The notes beneath the pieces were generated by a model. That model made no database searches, had not been told where the DNA came from, and saw only the letters and a program-made list of their open reading frames with translations. From NCBI RefSeq assembly GCF_017916455.1, contig NZ_JAFMSY010000004.1:186001-250000 (forward strand): DNA of 64,000 bases, read 5' to 3'. This document shows positions 18,263 through 26,700 of the stretch, piece by piece (the first letter of the stretch is position 1; the number at the start of each line of letters is the position of its first letter). The position numbers were made by a program, and so were the translations under genes. Source of the stretch: Nocardioides xinjiangensis (GTDB lineage: Bacteria; Actinomycetota; Actinomycetes; Propionibacteriales; Nocardioidaceae).

Positions 18263-18829
18263 TCAGGCAGGCGGTCGCCAGCCGGGATCGCGGCCCACGA
18301 ACGCCATCAACCGGTCCACGACCGGCGCGTCGTCGGGCACGGGCACGGCGGGGCCGTACTGGCCCGACTCGCGCAGCAGCTGCTCCATCGGCCGCATCCC
18401 CTCGAGCAGCCGGCCGGCGAAGTCCTCGTCGATGCGCGCCTCCTGGCCGCCGGCGCGGGCGAGGTCCCAGGAGTGCATGACGACGTCGGCGGTGTAGAAG
18501 CGGTCCACGGTGTCGGCGAGCGAGTGCGTCCCGACCCGGGGGTGCGTGAAGGTCTCGTCGCCGCGCTCGTCGAGGAGCGCCTGCACGGCGCCGGCGTGGT
18601 GCCGCCACGCCGCGACCGGGTCGTCGGCCACCGCGGGACCGGAGGGCAGCTCGACGCCACCGGCGGCGAGGAAGCCGGGGAACCACGACACGAGGTGGTC
18701 GACGACGTCGCGCGCGGTCCAGCCGTCGACCGGTGAGGGGGCCGACCAGTCCGGGGTGTGCGCGGCCAGCCGGGAGAACTCCCCGGCCGCGGCCTCGTGG
18801 CGGGCGGCCGGGGACTCGGGCAGCGCCAT
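18263..18829 (-). CDS. TIGR03086-type / DinB-like metalloprotein
   Basis: A 188-residue protein resembling the TIGR03086 and mycothiol-dependent maleylpyruvate isomerase (DinB-like) families. It shows the early GWTARDVVDHLVSWFPGFL (41-59) with H50. Around 125-131 it has the TADVVMHSWDLARA segment, where H131 is a likely metal ligand. The four-helix fold typically binds a divalent metal; the enzymatic role is mostly unknown. Its ATG overlaps the stop of the SRPBCC gene (TGATG), and it is third in an arsR-SRPBCC-DinB operon. A role in detoxification or thiol-dependent chemistry is inference from the family. Confidence 0.8.
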   Translation of the reverse strand: MALPESPAARHEAAAGEFSRLAAHTPDWSAPSPVDGWTARDVVDHLVSWFPGFLAAGGVELPSGPAVADDPVAAWRHHAGAVQALLDERGDETFTHPRVGTHSLADTVDRFYTADVVMHSWDLARAGGQEARIDEDFAGRLLEGMRPMEQLLRESGQYGPAVPVPDDAPVVDRLMAFVGRDPGWRPPA

Positions 18830-19347
18830 CACAGCTCGCCGTCGGCCAGCAGCGTGTCGATGGCGGCGTACCCGTCGTCGACGCCGACCTCCATGCCGCT
18901 GCGGAGCCACGCGTCGCGGTCCTCGAAGGAGCCGCAGAGGCTCACCGCGTGGAGCCGCGTGCGACCGTCGCCGAGGTCCTCGAAGGTCAGCGTCTCCAGC
19001 GAGACGCCGTCGGGCATGCCGTCCCAGGTGAACGTCTGCACGATGCGGTCCTCGCGCACCGTGTGGAAGCAGCCGTGGAAGGACGTCTCGAAGTCCTCTC
19101 GGCCGTCGCTGCCACGGGCGGTGTAGCTCCAGCTGCCGCCGTCGCGGGCGTCCCAGTGCGTGATGTCGGCGCCCACACCCGTGGGCCCGATCCACCGGGC
19201 GAACAGCTCGGGGTCGGTGTGCGCCCGGAACAGCTGGGCGGGCGTGGCGGCGAAGTCGCGCCAGATGTGGATGGCGGGCACCTTCTCGTCCGCCTCGATC
19301 GCGGCCTCGGTGTAGCGGGTCGTGCGGGCGTCCTGCGTGGTGGTCAT
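18829..19347 (-). CDS. SRPBCC (AHSA1-like) domain protein
   Basis: A 172-residue protein of the START/AHSA1 superfamily, which forms a helix-grip fold with a deep hydrophobic pocket. The typical start of the domain (IHIWRDFAATPAQLFRAHTDPELFARWIGP, about 26-55) and GGSWSY are clear. Such proteins are very often encoded immediately after an ArsR regulator, as here. The ligand is unknown. AGGAA lies 8 nt before the ATG, which overlaps the arsR stop (ATGA), and the stop overlaps the next start. The operon is therefore translationally linked throughout. Confidence 0.88.
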   Translation of the reverse strand: MTTTQDARTTRYTEAAIEADEKVPAIHIWRDFAATPAQLFRAHTDPELFARWIGPTGVGADITHWDARDGGSWSYTARGSDGREDFETSFHGCFHTVREDRIVQTFTWDGMPDGVSLETLTFEDLGDGRTRLHAVSLCGSFEDRDAWLRSGMEVGVDDGYAAIDTLLADGEL

Positions 19348-19712
19348 GATGCGGTTCCTTCCTGCGATGCGGTGGAGCGGTGGGTGGTGTCGTCGTCCTG
19401 CATCCGCGCGAGCACGGCGTCGAGGCGCGTGAAGCGCTCCTCGGCCCGTCGGCGGTAGCGCTCGATCCATCTGGTCATCAGGTCGAACACCTCGGCTTCC
19501 AGGTGCACCGGCCGGCGCTGGGCCTCCCGGGTCCGGGTCACCAGGCCGGCGTCCTCGAGCACCTTGAGGTGCTTGGAGACGGCCTGGACGCTCACGTCGT
19601 ACGGCGCGGCCAGCTCGTTGACGGTGTGGTCGGCCTCGGTGAGCCGGGCCACCATGTCGCGACGAGTGGGGTCGGCCAGGGCGGCGAAGACGCGGGAGAG
19701 CTGGTCGGTCAC
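19344..19712 (-). CDS. ArsR-family winged-helix repressor
   Basis: A 122-residue winged-helix regulator. It has the ADPTRRDMVARL segment (12-23) and the recognition helix around VSVQAVSKHLKVLEDAGLV (40-58), followed by the basic wing TRTREAQRRPVHL. There is no CxC metal site, so it is probably a non-metal ArsR of the type paired with SRPBCC proteins. The GTG start has AAGGTG 5 nt upstream. Two copies of a TCAACCA-type palindrome in its own promoter region point to autorepression. Its operon also encodes SRPBCC and DinB-like proteins. Confidence 0.92.
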   Translation of the reverse strand: MTDQLSRVFAALADPTRRDMVARLTEADHTVNELAAPYDVSVQAVSKHLKVLEDAGLVTRTREAQRRPVHLEAEVFDLMTRWIERYRRRAEERFTRLDAVLARMQDDDTTHRSTASQEGTAS

Positions 19713-19724
19713 GGAACACCTTCT

Positions 19725-19740
19725 TCAACTGATTGGTTGA
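19725..19740. promoter_or_regulatory. Operator copy 1 for the ArsR repressor
   Basis: TCAACTGATTGGTTGA differs from the perfect site at 19771 in two positions of one arm and in the central dinucleotide. It lies between the -10 and the GTG of arsR, a position suited to blocking transcription. Confidence 0.6.
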
Positions 19741-19744
19741 ATAC

Positions 19745-19774
19745 AAGGTAGGCCCGCTGCGGCGTGGTTGTCAA
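19745..19774 (-). promoter_or_regulatory. arsR operon promoter
   Basis: On the minus strand TTGACA (19774-19769), an 18-nt spacer and TACCTT (19750-19745) make a near-consensus vegetative promoter. The -35 overlaps operator copy 2 and the region after the -10 contains operator copy 1. Confidence 0.65.
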
Positions 19775-19786
19775 CCAGTTGGTTGA
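19771..19786. promoter_or_regulatory. Operator copy 2 for the ArsR repressor
   Basis: TCAACCAGTTGGTTGA is a perfect palindrome with 7-bp arms. It overlaps the -35 of the arsR promoter and lies 46 bp centre-to-centre from copy 1. It is also 69 bp upstream of truA, so an effect on truA is conceivable. Confidence 0.65.
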
Positions 19787-19842
19787 GGAACGTCGCGCGG
19801 GTCGGCGGCCGCGCCGCTTCCGCGCGGCCCGGCCGCCCGGCC

Positions 19843-19848
19843 TAGGAT
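19843..19848 (+). promoter_or_regulatory. -10 box for a leaderless truA transcript
   Basis: TAGGAT ends 6 nt before the GTG of truA, and there is no Shine-Dalgarno. The context ATCGCTGCGTG is repeated exactly before the ABC-F gene at 28070. Confidence 0.4.
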
Positions 19849-19854
19849 CGCTGC

Positions 19855-20691
19855 GTGCGCCTGCGGATCGACTGTGCCTACGACGGCGCGGAGTTCTCCG
19901 GCTGGGCGGCGCAGCCGGGCCTGCGCACCGTCCAGGGCACCCTCGAGGCGGCTCTCGCCACCGCGCTGCGCGTGCCGGACGTACGGGTCACGGTGGCGGG
20001 CCGCACCGACGCCGGGGTGCACGCCCGCGGCCAGGTGGCGCACCTCGACGTGGACCGCGACGTGGTCCTCGCGTCCGCCGGGCGCTCCGCCGATCCACCG
20101 CTCGAGGCGCTCGCGCGCCGGGTCGACGGGATCCTGCCGCCCGACCTGCGCGTACGCCGGGTGGTGGAGGCGCCGGACGGCTTCGACGCCCGCTTCTCCG
20201 CGACCTGGCGCCGCTACGCCTACCGGATCGCCGACTCACGCGAGCTCGCCGACCCGCTGGTGCGCGGTCACGTGCTGACGTGGGGCCGCCGCCTGGACCT
20301 GGACGCGATGAACGAGGCGTCGGCATCGCTCGTCGGACTGCGCGACTTCGCCTCCTTCTGCAAGCAGCGGGAGGGGGCGACGACGGTGCGCACCCTCCTC
20401 GACCTCCGCTGGACGCGCGACGACTCCGGCCTCGTGGTCGGGACGGTGCGGGCCGACGCCTTCTGCCACAACATGGTCCGCGCCCTCGTCGGGTGCCTCC
20501 TGGCGGTCGGCGAGGGGCGCCGGCCGCCAGGCTGGCCGGCCGAGGTGCTGGCCGGCAGGCGCCGCGACCAGGGCGTACGGGTGGTGCACGCCCACGGCCT
20601 GACCCTCGAGGAGGTCGGCTACCCCGACGACGAGGACCTGGCCGCGCAGGCCGGACGAGCCCGAGCACGACGAGAGGCGATCGATGCCTGA
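19855..20691 (+). CDS. truA: tRNA pseudouridine(38-40) synthase TruA
   Basis: A 278-residue pseudouridine synthase. The catalytic aspartate is D52 in [12 protein letters not shown] (49-60). Other family segments are RYAYRI and DASFCHNMVR-like [12 protein letters not shown]. The enzyme converts uridines 38-40 of the tRNA anticodon stem to pseudouridine. In many actinobacteria truA directly follows rplQ; here about 2.9 kb of leftward genes separate them. The GTG start at 19855 appears leaderless. The end overlaps the next gene by 8 bp, so the methyltransferase is probably cotranscribed. Confidence 0.97.
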   Translation: MRLRIDCAYDGAEFSGWAAQPGLRTVQGTLEAALATALRVPDVRVTVAGRTDAGVHARGQVAHLDVDRDVVLASAGRSADPPLEALARRVDGILPPDLRVRRVVEAPDGFDARFSATWRRYAYRIADSRELADPLVRGHVLTWGRRLDLDAMNEASASLVGLRDFASFCKQREGATTVRTLLDLRWTRDDSGLVVGTVRADAFCHNMVRALVGCLLAVGEGRRPPGWPAEVLAGRRRDQGVRVVHAHGLTLEEVGYPDDEDLAAQAGRARARREAIDA

Positions 20692-21280
20692 GCACTACTT
20701 CTCCGCCGACCCCAGCGTCCCCTTCGAGCGCGAGCGCTTCACCGCCGAGCTCTGGGGCAGCACCCTCGCCTTCGACACCGGGGCCGGGGTGTTCAGCCGC
20801 GGCCACCTCGACCACGCGACGGCCGTCCTCTTCCACGAGCTGGAGCCCCCGCCGCAGGGCCAGTTCCTCGACCTCGGCTGCGGCTACGGCGTCATCGGGC
20901 TGGCCATCGCCCGCGCGGTGCCGCTCGCCAACGTCACGGGCGTCGACGTCAACGAGCGCGCCCTGCTGCTCGCCAACGAGAACGCTCGAGCGGCCGGCCT
21001 CGACTCGCGCTTCGTGGCGTGCCTGCCGGACCAGGTGCCGGGCAACCAGGTCTTCGACGAGATCTGGTCGAACCCGCCGATCCGCATCGGCAAGGAGGCG
21101 CTGCACGCGCTGCTGCTCACCTGGCTACCCCGACTGACGCCGGACGGCCGGATGGTCATGGTCGTCGGCAAGAACCTCGGCGCCGACTCGCTGCAGCGCT
21201 GGCTCACCGACGAGGGGTGGCCCACGGAGCGGCTGGCCAGCCGCAAGGGCTTCCGGGTGCTGGAGACCCGGCGCGGCTGA
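20684..21280 (+). CDS. RsmC-like class I SAM methyltransferase
   Basis: A 198-residue methyltransferase corresponding to the C-terminal catalytic domain of RsmC/RlmG enzymes. SAM motif I is [11 protein letters not shown] (62-72), the acidic motif is GVDVNERAL, and the NPPI motif (130-133) is the N-P-P-(F/I/Y) signature of enzymes that methylate a base amino group. The substrate is probably rRNA guanine, but the single-domain form leaves this open. It starts 8 bp inside truA, which fits a shared RNA-modification unit. Its stop is 21 bp from the convergent sortase stop. Confidence 0.88.
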   Translation: MPEHYFSADPSVPFERERFTAELWGSTLAFDTGAGVFSRGHLDHATAVLFHELEPPPQGQFLDLGCGYGVIGLAIARAVPLANVTGVDVNERALLLANENARAAGLDSRFVACLPDQVPGNQVFDEIWSNPPIRIGKEALHALLLTWLPRLTPDGRMVMVVGKNLGADSLQRWLTDEGWPTERLASRKGFRVLETRRG

Positions 21281-21301
21281 GGGCTGCCGTCGGCACTCGC
21301 G

Positions 21302-22045
21302 TCACCGGCTGTCCCGGGCGGGTCGCGTCGCGACCAGCACGCCGATCTTGTCGATGCGGTGCTCGGGATTGCCGAACTCGTCGGACCAGTAGTTGCCGGC
21401 AGCGTGGTCCTCGAGCGTCGCGCAGGTCGAGAGGGTGATCATCGCTCGCGTCGCGGACTGCCCGGGCCGGCCCGGCACCTCGGCGCGCTGCGCCCGGAGC
21501 GAGGCGGGCCGGCGGAAGGACGTCCACCGGGTGCGGCGCACCTCGTAGACGTGGAGCGTGTCGCCGCTGCGCACCCGGATCCGGTCGCCGCGCACCAACG
21601 ACGGCGAGTGGCGCAGGGGAGCGGTGCCGGTCAGCCGGTGCCCGGTGATGATGTAGTTGCCGACCTCGCCGGGGCCGGTGCCGCCGCGCGGCCCCCGCGG
21701 GGACGCCATCTCGCCGGCGTTCTGGAGCGCAGTGCCCGGCGCGTCGTCGGGGGAGCCGCGGTAGCGCACGACGGGGAAGTCGCGCAGCCCGATCGCCGGG
21801 ATGGTGACGTAGGAGCGGCGCGGCTCCGGCCGCTCGGGCTCCGGCTCCGTCGTGGGCTCGGTCGTGGGCTCGGTGGGCTCGGTCGTGGGCTCGGTGGGCC
21901 CGGACGCCGTGCCCGCCTCGGGCGCCGACGCGCTCGTCGTGCGCTCCTGTGCGGGAGTCCGCCCGGCCCGCGGGTCGTCGGCGGCGCACGCCGTCGTCAC
22001 CACGGCGAGGGCCGCGGCGAGGGTGAGCGCGACGCGGCCTGCCAC
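21302..22045 (-). CDS. Class E-type sortase
   Basis: A 247-residue sortase. A hydrophobic N-terminal segment ends in a possible lipobox (VTTAC, C20), then comes a Thr-Glu-Pro repeat linker (51-70). The catalytic domain has H136 (ITGHRL), C208 (TLSTC) and R230 (EHRID). Sortases cleave a sorting signal and attach the surface protein to the cell wall. TLSTC resembles the TLTTC signature of class E. The spacing between Cys and Arg is longer than I expect, with inserted sequence around 211-228. No LPxTG-type substrate is seen in the window. The GTG start has TACGGT ending 6 nt upstream and no ribosome site. Confidence 0.87.
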   Translation of the reverse strand: MAGRVALTLAAALAVVTTACAADDPRAGRTPAQERTTSASAPEAGTASGPTEPTTEPTEPTTEPTTEPEPERPEPRRSYVTIPAIGLRDFPVVRYRGSPDDAPGTALQNAGEMASPRGPRGGTGPGEVGNYIITGHRLTGTAPLRHSPSLVRGDRIRVRSGDTLHVYEVRRTRWTSFRRPASLRAQRAEVPGRPGQSATRAMITLSTCATLEDHAAGNYWSDEFGNPEHRIDKIGVLVATRPARDSR

Positions 22046-22051
22046 GACTCC

Positions 22052-22057
22052 ACCGTA
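22052..22057 (-). promoter_or_regulatory. -10 box for a leaderless sortase transcript
   Basis: TACGGT on the minus strand ends exactly 6 nt before the GTG of the sortase gene. Confidence 0.4.
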
Positions 22058-22084
22058 CGGAGGAGCTGGGCGTGCGAGGCGCCG

Positions 22085-23329
22085 TCAGCCCAGGCGGACG
22101 GGCAGCCGCTCCACGCCGTGGACGATGGCGAGCTCGGTGAAGCGCAGCTCGGTGGGGTCGCAGGCGAGCGCGAGGTCGGGGAACCGGCGGGCCAGGGCGA
22201 CGAGCGCGGTCCGGAGCTCCATGCGCGCCAGCTCCGCGCCGATGCAGCGGTGCAGGCCGTGGCCGAAGGCGAGCGTCCCGGCGGACGCCGTGGTGGGGTC
22301 GAAGCGCTCGGCGTCGACGTGGCGCGCGGGGTCGCGGCCCGCGCCGGTCAGCGACACCACGACGATGTCGCCGGCGCGGACGACCTGCTCGCCGACCGGC
22401 ACCTCGTGCCGCGCGACTCGGGGGAAGGCGACCTGCACGGGGCAGACGAACCGCAGCAGCTCCTCGACCACCCGGTCGACCTCCGTGGGGTGGCCGCGAC
22501 GCAGCGCCTGCCACGAGTCGGGGTGCTGGAGCAGGACCCACGTGCCGAGGGAGAGCATGCTGGCGCTGGTCTCGTAGCCGCCGAGGAACACGCCGTCGGC
22601 GAGTCCACCGAGCTCGACGTCGTCGAAGTCCGCGCCGTGGTCGGCGACCATCCGCGCGAGGAGTCCGTCAGGGAGGTGGGGCTCGCGTCGCTCGGCGGCG
22701 ACGATGTCGATGAGGAACTGCCGGGTGCCCGCCGCGGTGTCGAAGATCCGCCCGCCGGCGTCGCGCAGGTCGAACCGCGCCGCGCCGTGCTGGCGGAACG
22801 CAGACCGGTCGACGTCGGGCATGCCGAGCAAGTCGCAGATCACCCCGAACGGCACCTGGAAGCCGAACCGCTCGACGAGGTCGACCTCGGGTCCGTGGGC
22901 CGCCATGTCGTCCAGGGCGGCCTCGACCACGCGGTCGATGTCGGGCTGGAGCTCGGCCAGCCGCCGGCGGGTGAAGTAGGGGGTCAGCACCCCGCGGAGG
23001 CGGCCGTGGTCGGGCTGGTCGGTCATGCCCAGGCCGCCGATGCGCTCGGCCGGGGCGCGGTCCTGCCGGCCGATGAGGTCGCGCACGTCGTTGGCGAAGG
23101 CCTCGGAGTCGGCTAGCACGGCGCGGGCGACGTCGTACCCGGTGACCAGCCAGACGCGGGTGCCGAGCAGGCTGGCGAAGCGCACCACGTCGCCGCGCTC
23201 GCGGGCCTGCGCGAGCCGGGGGACCGGCTGGACGCCGTCGCGCTGGAGCGGGTAGCGGATGCGGGCCGGCACACGGCGGGCCGACGTGAGGGCGACCCGG
23301 AGTGCCGTGCTGCGCAAGGTGGCTGGCAT
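22085..23329 (-). CDS. Cytochrome P450
   Basis: A 414-residue soluble bacterial P450. The heme-binding loop is FGHGLHRCIGAEL with the axial ligand at C362. The oxygen-activation helix carries GGYETS where the usual motif is (A/G)GxxT, and the ExxR motif is EELLR. It inserts oxygen into an unknown organic substrate using electrons from a ferredoxin; no ferredoxin or reductase gene is adjacent. ATG 23329 was chosen because it gives the normal family length; upstream in-frame starts add a Cys/Pro/Gly-rich stretch. The divergent aldo/keto reductase may share regulation. Confidence 0.94.
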   Translation of the reverse strand: MPATLRSTALRVALTSARRVPARIRYPLQRDGVQPVPRLAQARERGDVVRFASLLGTRVWLVTGYDVARAVLADSEAFANDVRDLIGRQDRAPAERIGGLGMTDQPDHGRLRGVLTPYFTRRRLAELQPDIDRVVEAALDDMAAHGPEVDLVERFGFQVPFGVICDLLGMPDVDRSAFRQHGAARFDLRDAGGRIFDTAAGTRQFLIDIVAAERREPHLPDGLLARMVADHGADFDDVELGGLADGVFLGGYETSASMLSLGTWVLLQHPDSWQALRRGHPTEVDRVVEELLRFVCPVQVAFPRVARHEVPVGEQVVRAGDIVVVSLTGAGRDPARHVDAERFDPTTASAGTLAFGHGLHRCIGAELARMELRTALVALARRFPDLALACDPTELRFTELAIVHGVERLPVRLG

Positions 23330-23441
23330 GCGGCCAGTCAACCGCCCGCAGGGGTGTGGCGCCATCAGGCACGCCCCGGATCGGCCCTCGGGGGAATCCC
23401 CGAGGCAGCGACGCGGCCGGCCGAGGAGGCAGGATGGGGCC

Positions 23442-24470
23442 ATGCCCTACGACGCAGCGCCCGACAGGTACGACGCCGGCATGGAGTACAGGTTCACCGG
23501 AAGGAGCGGCCTGCGGCTCCCTGCCCTGTCGCTGGGCCTCTGGCAGAACTTCGGCACCGACCGGCCCGAGGAGACGCAGCGGGGGATCCTGCGGCGCGCC
23601 TTCGACCGCGGGGTCACCCACTTCGACCTGGCGAACAACTACGGCCCGCCCTACGGCCGCGCCGAGGAGAACTTCGGCCGCTACCTCCGCGACGACTTCG
23701 CGGCCCACCGCGACGAGCTGATCGTCTCCACGAAGGCCGGCTGGGACATGTGGCCGGGCCCCTACGGGCAGGGCGGCGGCTCCCGGAAGTACGTGCTCGC
23801 GTCGCTGGACCAGTCGCTGCAGCGGCTCGGCCTCGACTACGTCGACATCTTCTACAGCCACCGCTTCGACCCCGACACCCCCGTCGAGGAGACGATGATG
23901 GCCCTCGACACCGCGGTCCGCTCGGGCCGTGCGCTCTACGTCGGCATCTCGTCCTACTCGGCGGCGAAGACCCGGGAGGCCGCCACCATCGCCCGGGAGC
24001 TCGGCACGCCCCTGCTCATCCACCAGCCGTCGTACTCCATGCTCAACCGCTGGATCGAGGGCGGGCTCCTCGACGAGCTCGAGCAGCAGGGGATGGGCTG
24101 CATCGTCTTCACCGCGCTCGCGCAGGGGCTGCTGACCGACCGCTACCTCGGCGGCGTGCCGGACGACTCCCGCGCGGCCCGCGAGGGATCGACCGTCGCC
24201 GGGCTGGACGACCAGGTGCTGGACCGGGTGCGGTCGCTCAACGCCATCGCCGAGCGCCGCGGCCAGAAGCTCGCCCAGCTGGCGCTCCAGTGGGTGCTGC
24301 GCGACCGGCGGGTCACGAGTGCGGTCATCGGGGCCTCCAGCGTGGAGCAGCTCGACACCAACCTCGACGCCCTGTCGGCCGCGCCGCTCACCGACGACGA
24401 GCTCGCCGAGATCGACCAGCACGCCGTCGAGTCCGGAATCAACCTCTGGGCGAAGCAGACCGAGCAGTGA
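23442..24470 (+). CDS. Aldo/keto reductase (GpmK/YghZ-type)
   Basis: A 342-residue TIM-barrel NADPH reductase of the AKR14/beta-subunit-like group. The tetrad is recognisable: D and Y in THFDLANNYGPPYGRAEE (about 60-77), K in STKAGWDMWPGPYG and H in FYSHRFDPD. E. coli YghZ, its closest well-known relative, reduces L-glyceraldehyde 3-phosphate and methylglyoxal. Activity here is inferred. A GAGGAGG tract lies 13 nt upstream; CAGGAT also ends 6 nt before the ATG. It is followed after 49 bp by a flavin disulfide reductase, so a redox pair is possible. Confidence 0.92.
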   Translation: MPYDAAPDRYDAGMEYRFTGRSGLRLPALSLGLWQNFGTDRPEETQRGILRRAFDRGVTHFDLANNYGPPYGRAEENFGRYLRDDFAAHRDELIVSTKAGWDMWPGPYGQGGGSRKYVLASLDQSLQRLGLDYVDIFYSHRFDPDTPVEETMMALDTAVRSGRALYVGISSYSAAKTREAATIARELGTPLLIHQPSYSMLNRWIEGGLLDELEQQGMGCIVFTALAQGLLTDRYLGGVPDDSRAAREGSTVAGLDDQVLDRVRSLNAIAERRGQKLAQLALQWVLRDRRVTSAVIGASSVEQLDTNLDALSAAPLTDDELAEIDQHAVESGINLWAKQTEQ

Positions 24471-24519
24471 GGCAGCGCGTCCAGCGCCTGCGCACCCGGG
24501 GTGCCGAGCGGGTGCGCCC

Positions 24520-25896
24520 GTGACCCCGGCCTCCACGCGCGTGGTCGTCGTGGGCGCCGATGCGGCCGGGATGTCCGCGGCGCACCAGGCGCTGCGCACC
24601 GCCCGGCGGACGGGCCGGCGGCTGGACGTCACCGTGCTCGAGCGCGGGCACCACACGTCCTACAGCGCCTGCGGCATCCCCTACTGGATGGCCGGCGACG
24701 TCCCCACCGGTGACGACCTCGTCGCCCGCACCGCCGACCAGCACCGCGAGGCCGGGATCGACCTGCGCTTCGGCGTCGAGGTCGTGGCCGCCGACCTCGC
24801 GGCCCGGACCGTGACCACGGCCGACGGGGGAGCGGTCGGCTGGGACGAGCTGGTGGTGGCCACCGGTGCCCCGGCGGTCGTGCCGGACTGGGCGCTGCGG
24901 TCGGACGGCACGACGTACGACGGCGTCGGCGTGGTCAAGACGCTGGACGACGGCGCGGCCTGGATCGAGCGCTTCGCAGCGGCGGGAGACGGTGCGCACG
25001 TGGTGGTCGTGGGCGCGGGCTACGTCGGCGTCGAGGTGGCCGAGGCCGCCCTGCGGCACGGGTTCGGCGTCACCGTGCTGACCCGCGGGCGCGGCACCGG
25101 GATGCTCGAGGACGAGCTGGCCGACCTGGTCAACACCGGGCTCGTCGACGCGGGTGCCGAGCTGGTCCTGGGTGCCGAGGTGACCTGCCTCGACGTCACC
25201 GACGGCCGGGTGAGCGGCGTGCGGTGGGACGGCGGCACGAGGGCGGCGGACCTCGTGATGGTCGCCGTCGGCGTGCGCCCGGCGACGGACTTCCTCGAGG
25301 GCACCGGCCTCGAGCTCTCTCCCAACGGGGCGTTGCGGCCCGACCCGCACGGCCGGGTCGGCGACCACGTGTGGGCGGCCGGCGACTGCTGCGAGGTGCG
25401 GCGCCGCGTCGACGACCAGTGGGTGTTCCGCCCCCTCGCGACGTACGCCACCAAGCACGGCAGGGCGCTCGGCGACAGCCTCGCGGGCGGGTCGCTCGGC
25501 TTCGACGGGATGGTCGACACCTCGATCACCCGCTTCGCCCACGCCGACGTGCACCTGGAGATCGCCCGCACCGGCCTGTCGCGCCGCGACGCCGACGCCG
25601 CCGGCTTCGACGCGGTCGCCCTGCTCACCGAGGGCACCACGACGGCCGGCTACCTCCCCGAGGCCGAGCCCGTGGCCGTCTGGGTGATGGCCGACCGCGC
25701 CACCCGGCGGCTGCTGGGCGTGCAGGTCGTCGGCGGCCGGGGCGCGGGCAAGCGGGTCGACGCGGCCGCCGCCGTCCTCTGGGCGGGCGGCAGCGTCGAC
25801 GACCTCGCGTGGATGGACCTCGCCTACGCCCCGCCGTTCTCCACGACCTGGGAGGTGCTGCAGGTGGCGGCGCGCCGGGTGGCCGAGCGGCTCTGA
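24520..25896 (+). CDS. FAD-dependent pyridine nucleotide-disulfide oxidoreductase (CoA-disulfide reductase-like)
   Basis: A 458-residue flavoprotein. It has an FAD-binding segment (VVVVGADAAGMSAA, about 8-21), a second dinucleotide motif (VVVVGAGYVGVEVAE), the late VWAAGDCCEV FAD motif and a C-terminal dimerisation domain. C51 in SYSACGIPYW is the single redox cysteine of the NADH oxidase/CoA-disulfide reductase family. It may reduce CoA disulfide, polysulfide or a related thiol using NAD(P)H. The GTG at 24520 is inferred from the FAD motif position. It lies downstream of an aldo/keto reductase on the same strand. Confidence 0.88.
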   Translation: MTPASTRVVVVGADAAGMSAAHQALRTARRTGRRLDVTVLERGHHTSYSACGIPYWMAGDVPTGDDLVARTADQHREAGIDLRFGVEVVAADLAARTVTTADGGAVGWDELVVATGAPAVVPDWALRSDGTTYDGVGVVKTLDDGAAWIERFAAAGDGAHVVVVGAGYVGVEVAEAALRHGFGVTVLTRGRGTGMLEDELADLVNTGLVDAGAELVLGAEVTCLDVTDGRVSGVRWDGGTRAADLVMVAVGVRPATDFLEGTGLELSPNGALRPDPHGRVGDHVWAAGDCCEVRRRVDDQWVFRPLATYATKHGRALGDSLAGGSLGFDGMVDTSITRFAHADVHLEIARTGLSRRDADAAGFDAVALLTEGTTTAGYLPEAEPVAVWVMADRATRRLLGVQVVGGRGAGKRVDAAAAVLWAGGSVDDLAWMDLAYAPPFSTTWEVLQVAARRVAERL

Positions 25897-25936
25897 GCCC
25901 GCGGAAACCGGTTGCCGCCGCCTGCAGGATGGCGGC

Positions 25937-26671
25937 ATGGAGCTCGAGATCGTCACCCTCGCCGACCGCCCCGACCTCATGGAGGTCTTCTGGGACCTCG
26001 AGACGTCGTGGCCGGAGTTCATGAAGCACGACCCGATCGGCAACGCGTACTACAACGTCCTGAGCGAGTTCAGCGAGTTCGTGCTGGTCTGCCTGGACGC
26101 ATCCGGCCGGATGGTCGCGAAGGCCCACTCGGTGCCCTTCCAGCTGGGCGAGGGCGAGCTCCCCGACGCCGGCTGGGACGCCGCCATCCGCAGCGGCCTG
26201 CTCACCCGGCTCCGGGGCGAGCAGCCGGACGCCGTCAGCGCCGTGGAGATCGCGGTCGAGCCCGGGCTCCAGGGCACGGGGCTCTCGGGGCGCATCCTCA
26301 CGGCGCTGCGGGAGAACGCCGGACGGCTCGGCTTCTCCGAGCTCGTCGCGCCGGTGCGCCCCAACGGCAAGGCCGACGTCCACGAGCCCATGGCGACGTA
26401 CGCGTTCCGCACCCGCGGCGACGGGCTGCCCGTCGACCCGTGGCTGCGCGTGCACGTGCGGGCCGGCGGCCGCATCGACCGGGTCGCGCCGCGCTCCATG
26501 GTCATCCCGGGCACCGTGGAGGAGTGGCGCGAGTGGACCGGGCTGCCGTTCGACACGACCGGGCCCGTCGTCGTGCCCGGGGCCCTCGCGCCGGTGATGT
26601 GCGACGCCGAGCACGGCACCGCGACGTACGTCGAGCCGAACGTGTGGGTCCGCCACCCCACGGGGGTGTGA
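25937..26671 (+). CDS. GNAT-like acetyltransferase
   Basis: A 244-residue protein with a GNAT-like core: acidic strand and helix (residues 1-65), then AVEIAVEPGLQGTGLSGRILTAL (about 101-123), where the Q/G-x-G pyrophosphate-binding motif reads QGTGLS. The C-terminal half has no second obvious motif. Acetyl-CoA binding is likely; the acceptor is unknown. The ATG has no Shine-Dalgarno and CAGGAT ends 6 nt before it. It converges with the Nramp-like gene, with 29 bp between stop codons. Confidence 0.7.
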   Translation: MELEIVTLADRPDLMEVFWDLETSWPEFMKHDPIGNAYYNVLSEFSEFVLVCLDASGRMVAKAHSVPFQLGEGELPDAGWDAAIRSGLLTRLRGEQPDAVSAVEIAVEPGLQGTGLSGRILTALRENAGRLGFSELVAPVRPNGKADVHEPMATYAFRTRGDGLPVDPWLRVHVRAGGRIDRVAPRSMVIPGTVEEWREWTGLPFDTTGPVVVPGALAPVMCDAEHGTATYVEPNVWVRHPTGV

Positions 26672-26700
26672 GGCCCGGGGCGTGAGGCCGGCAGCCGGCG

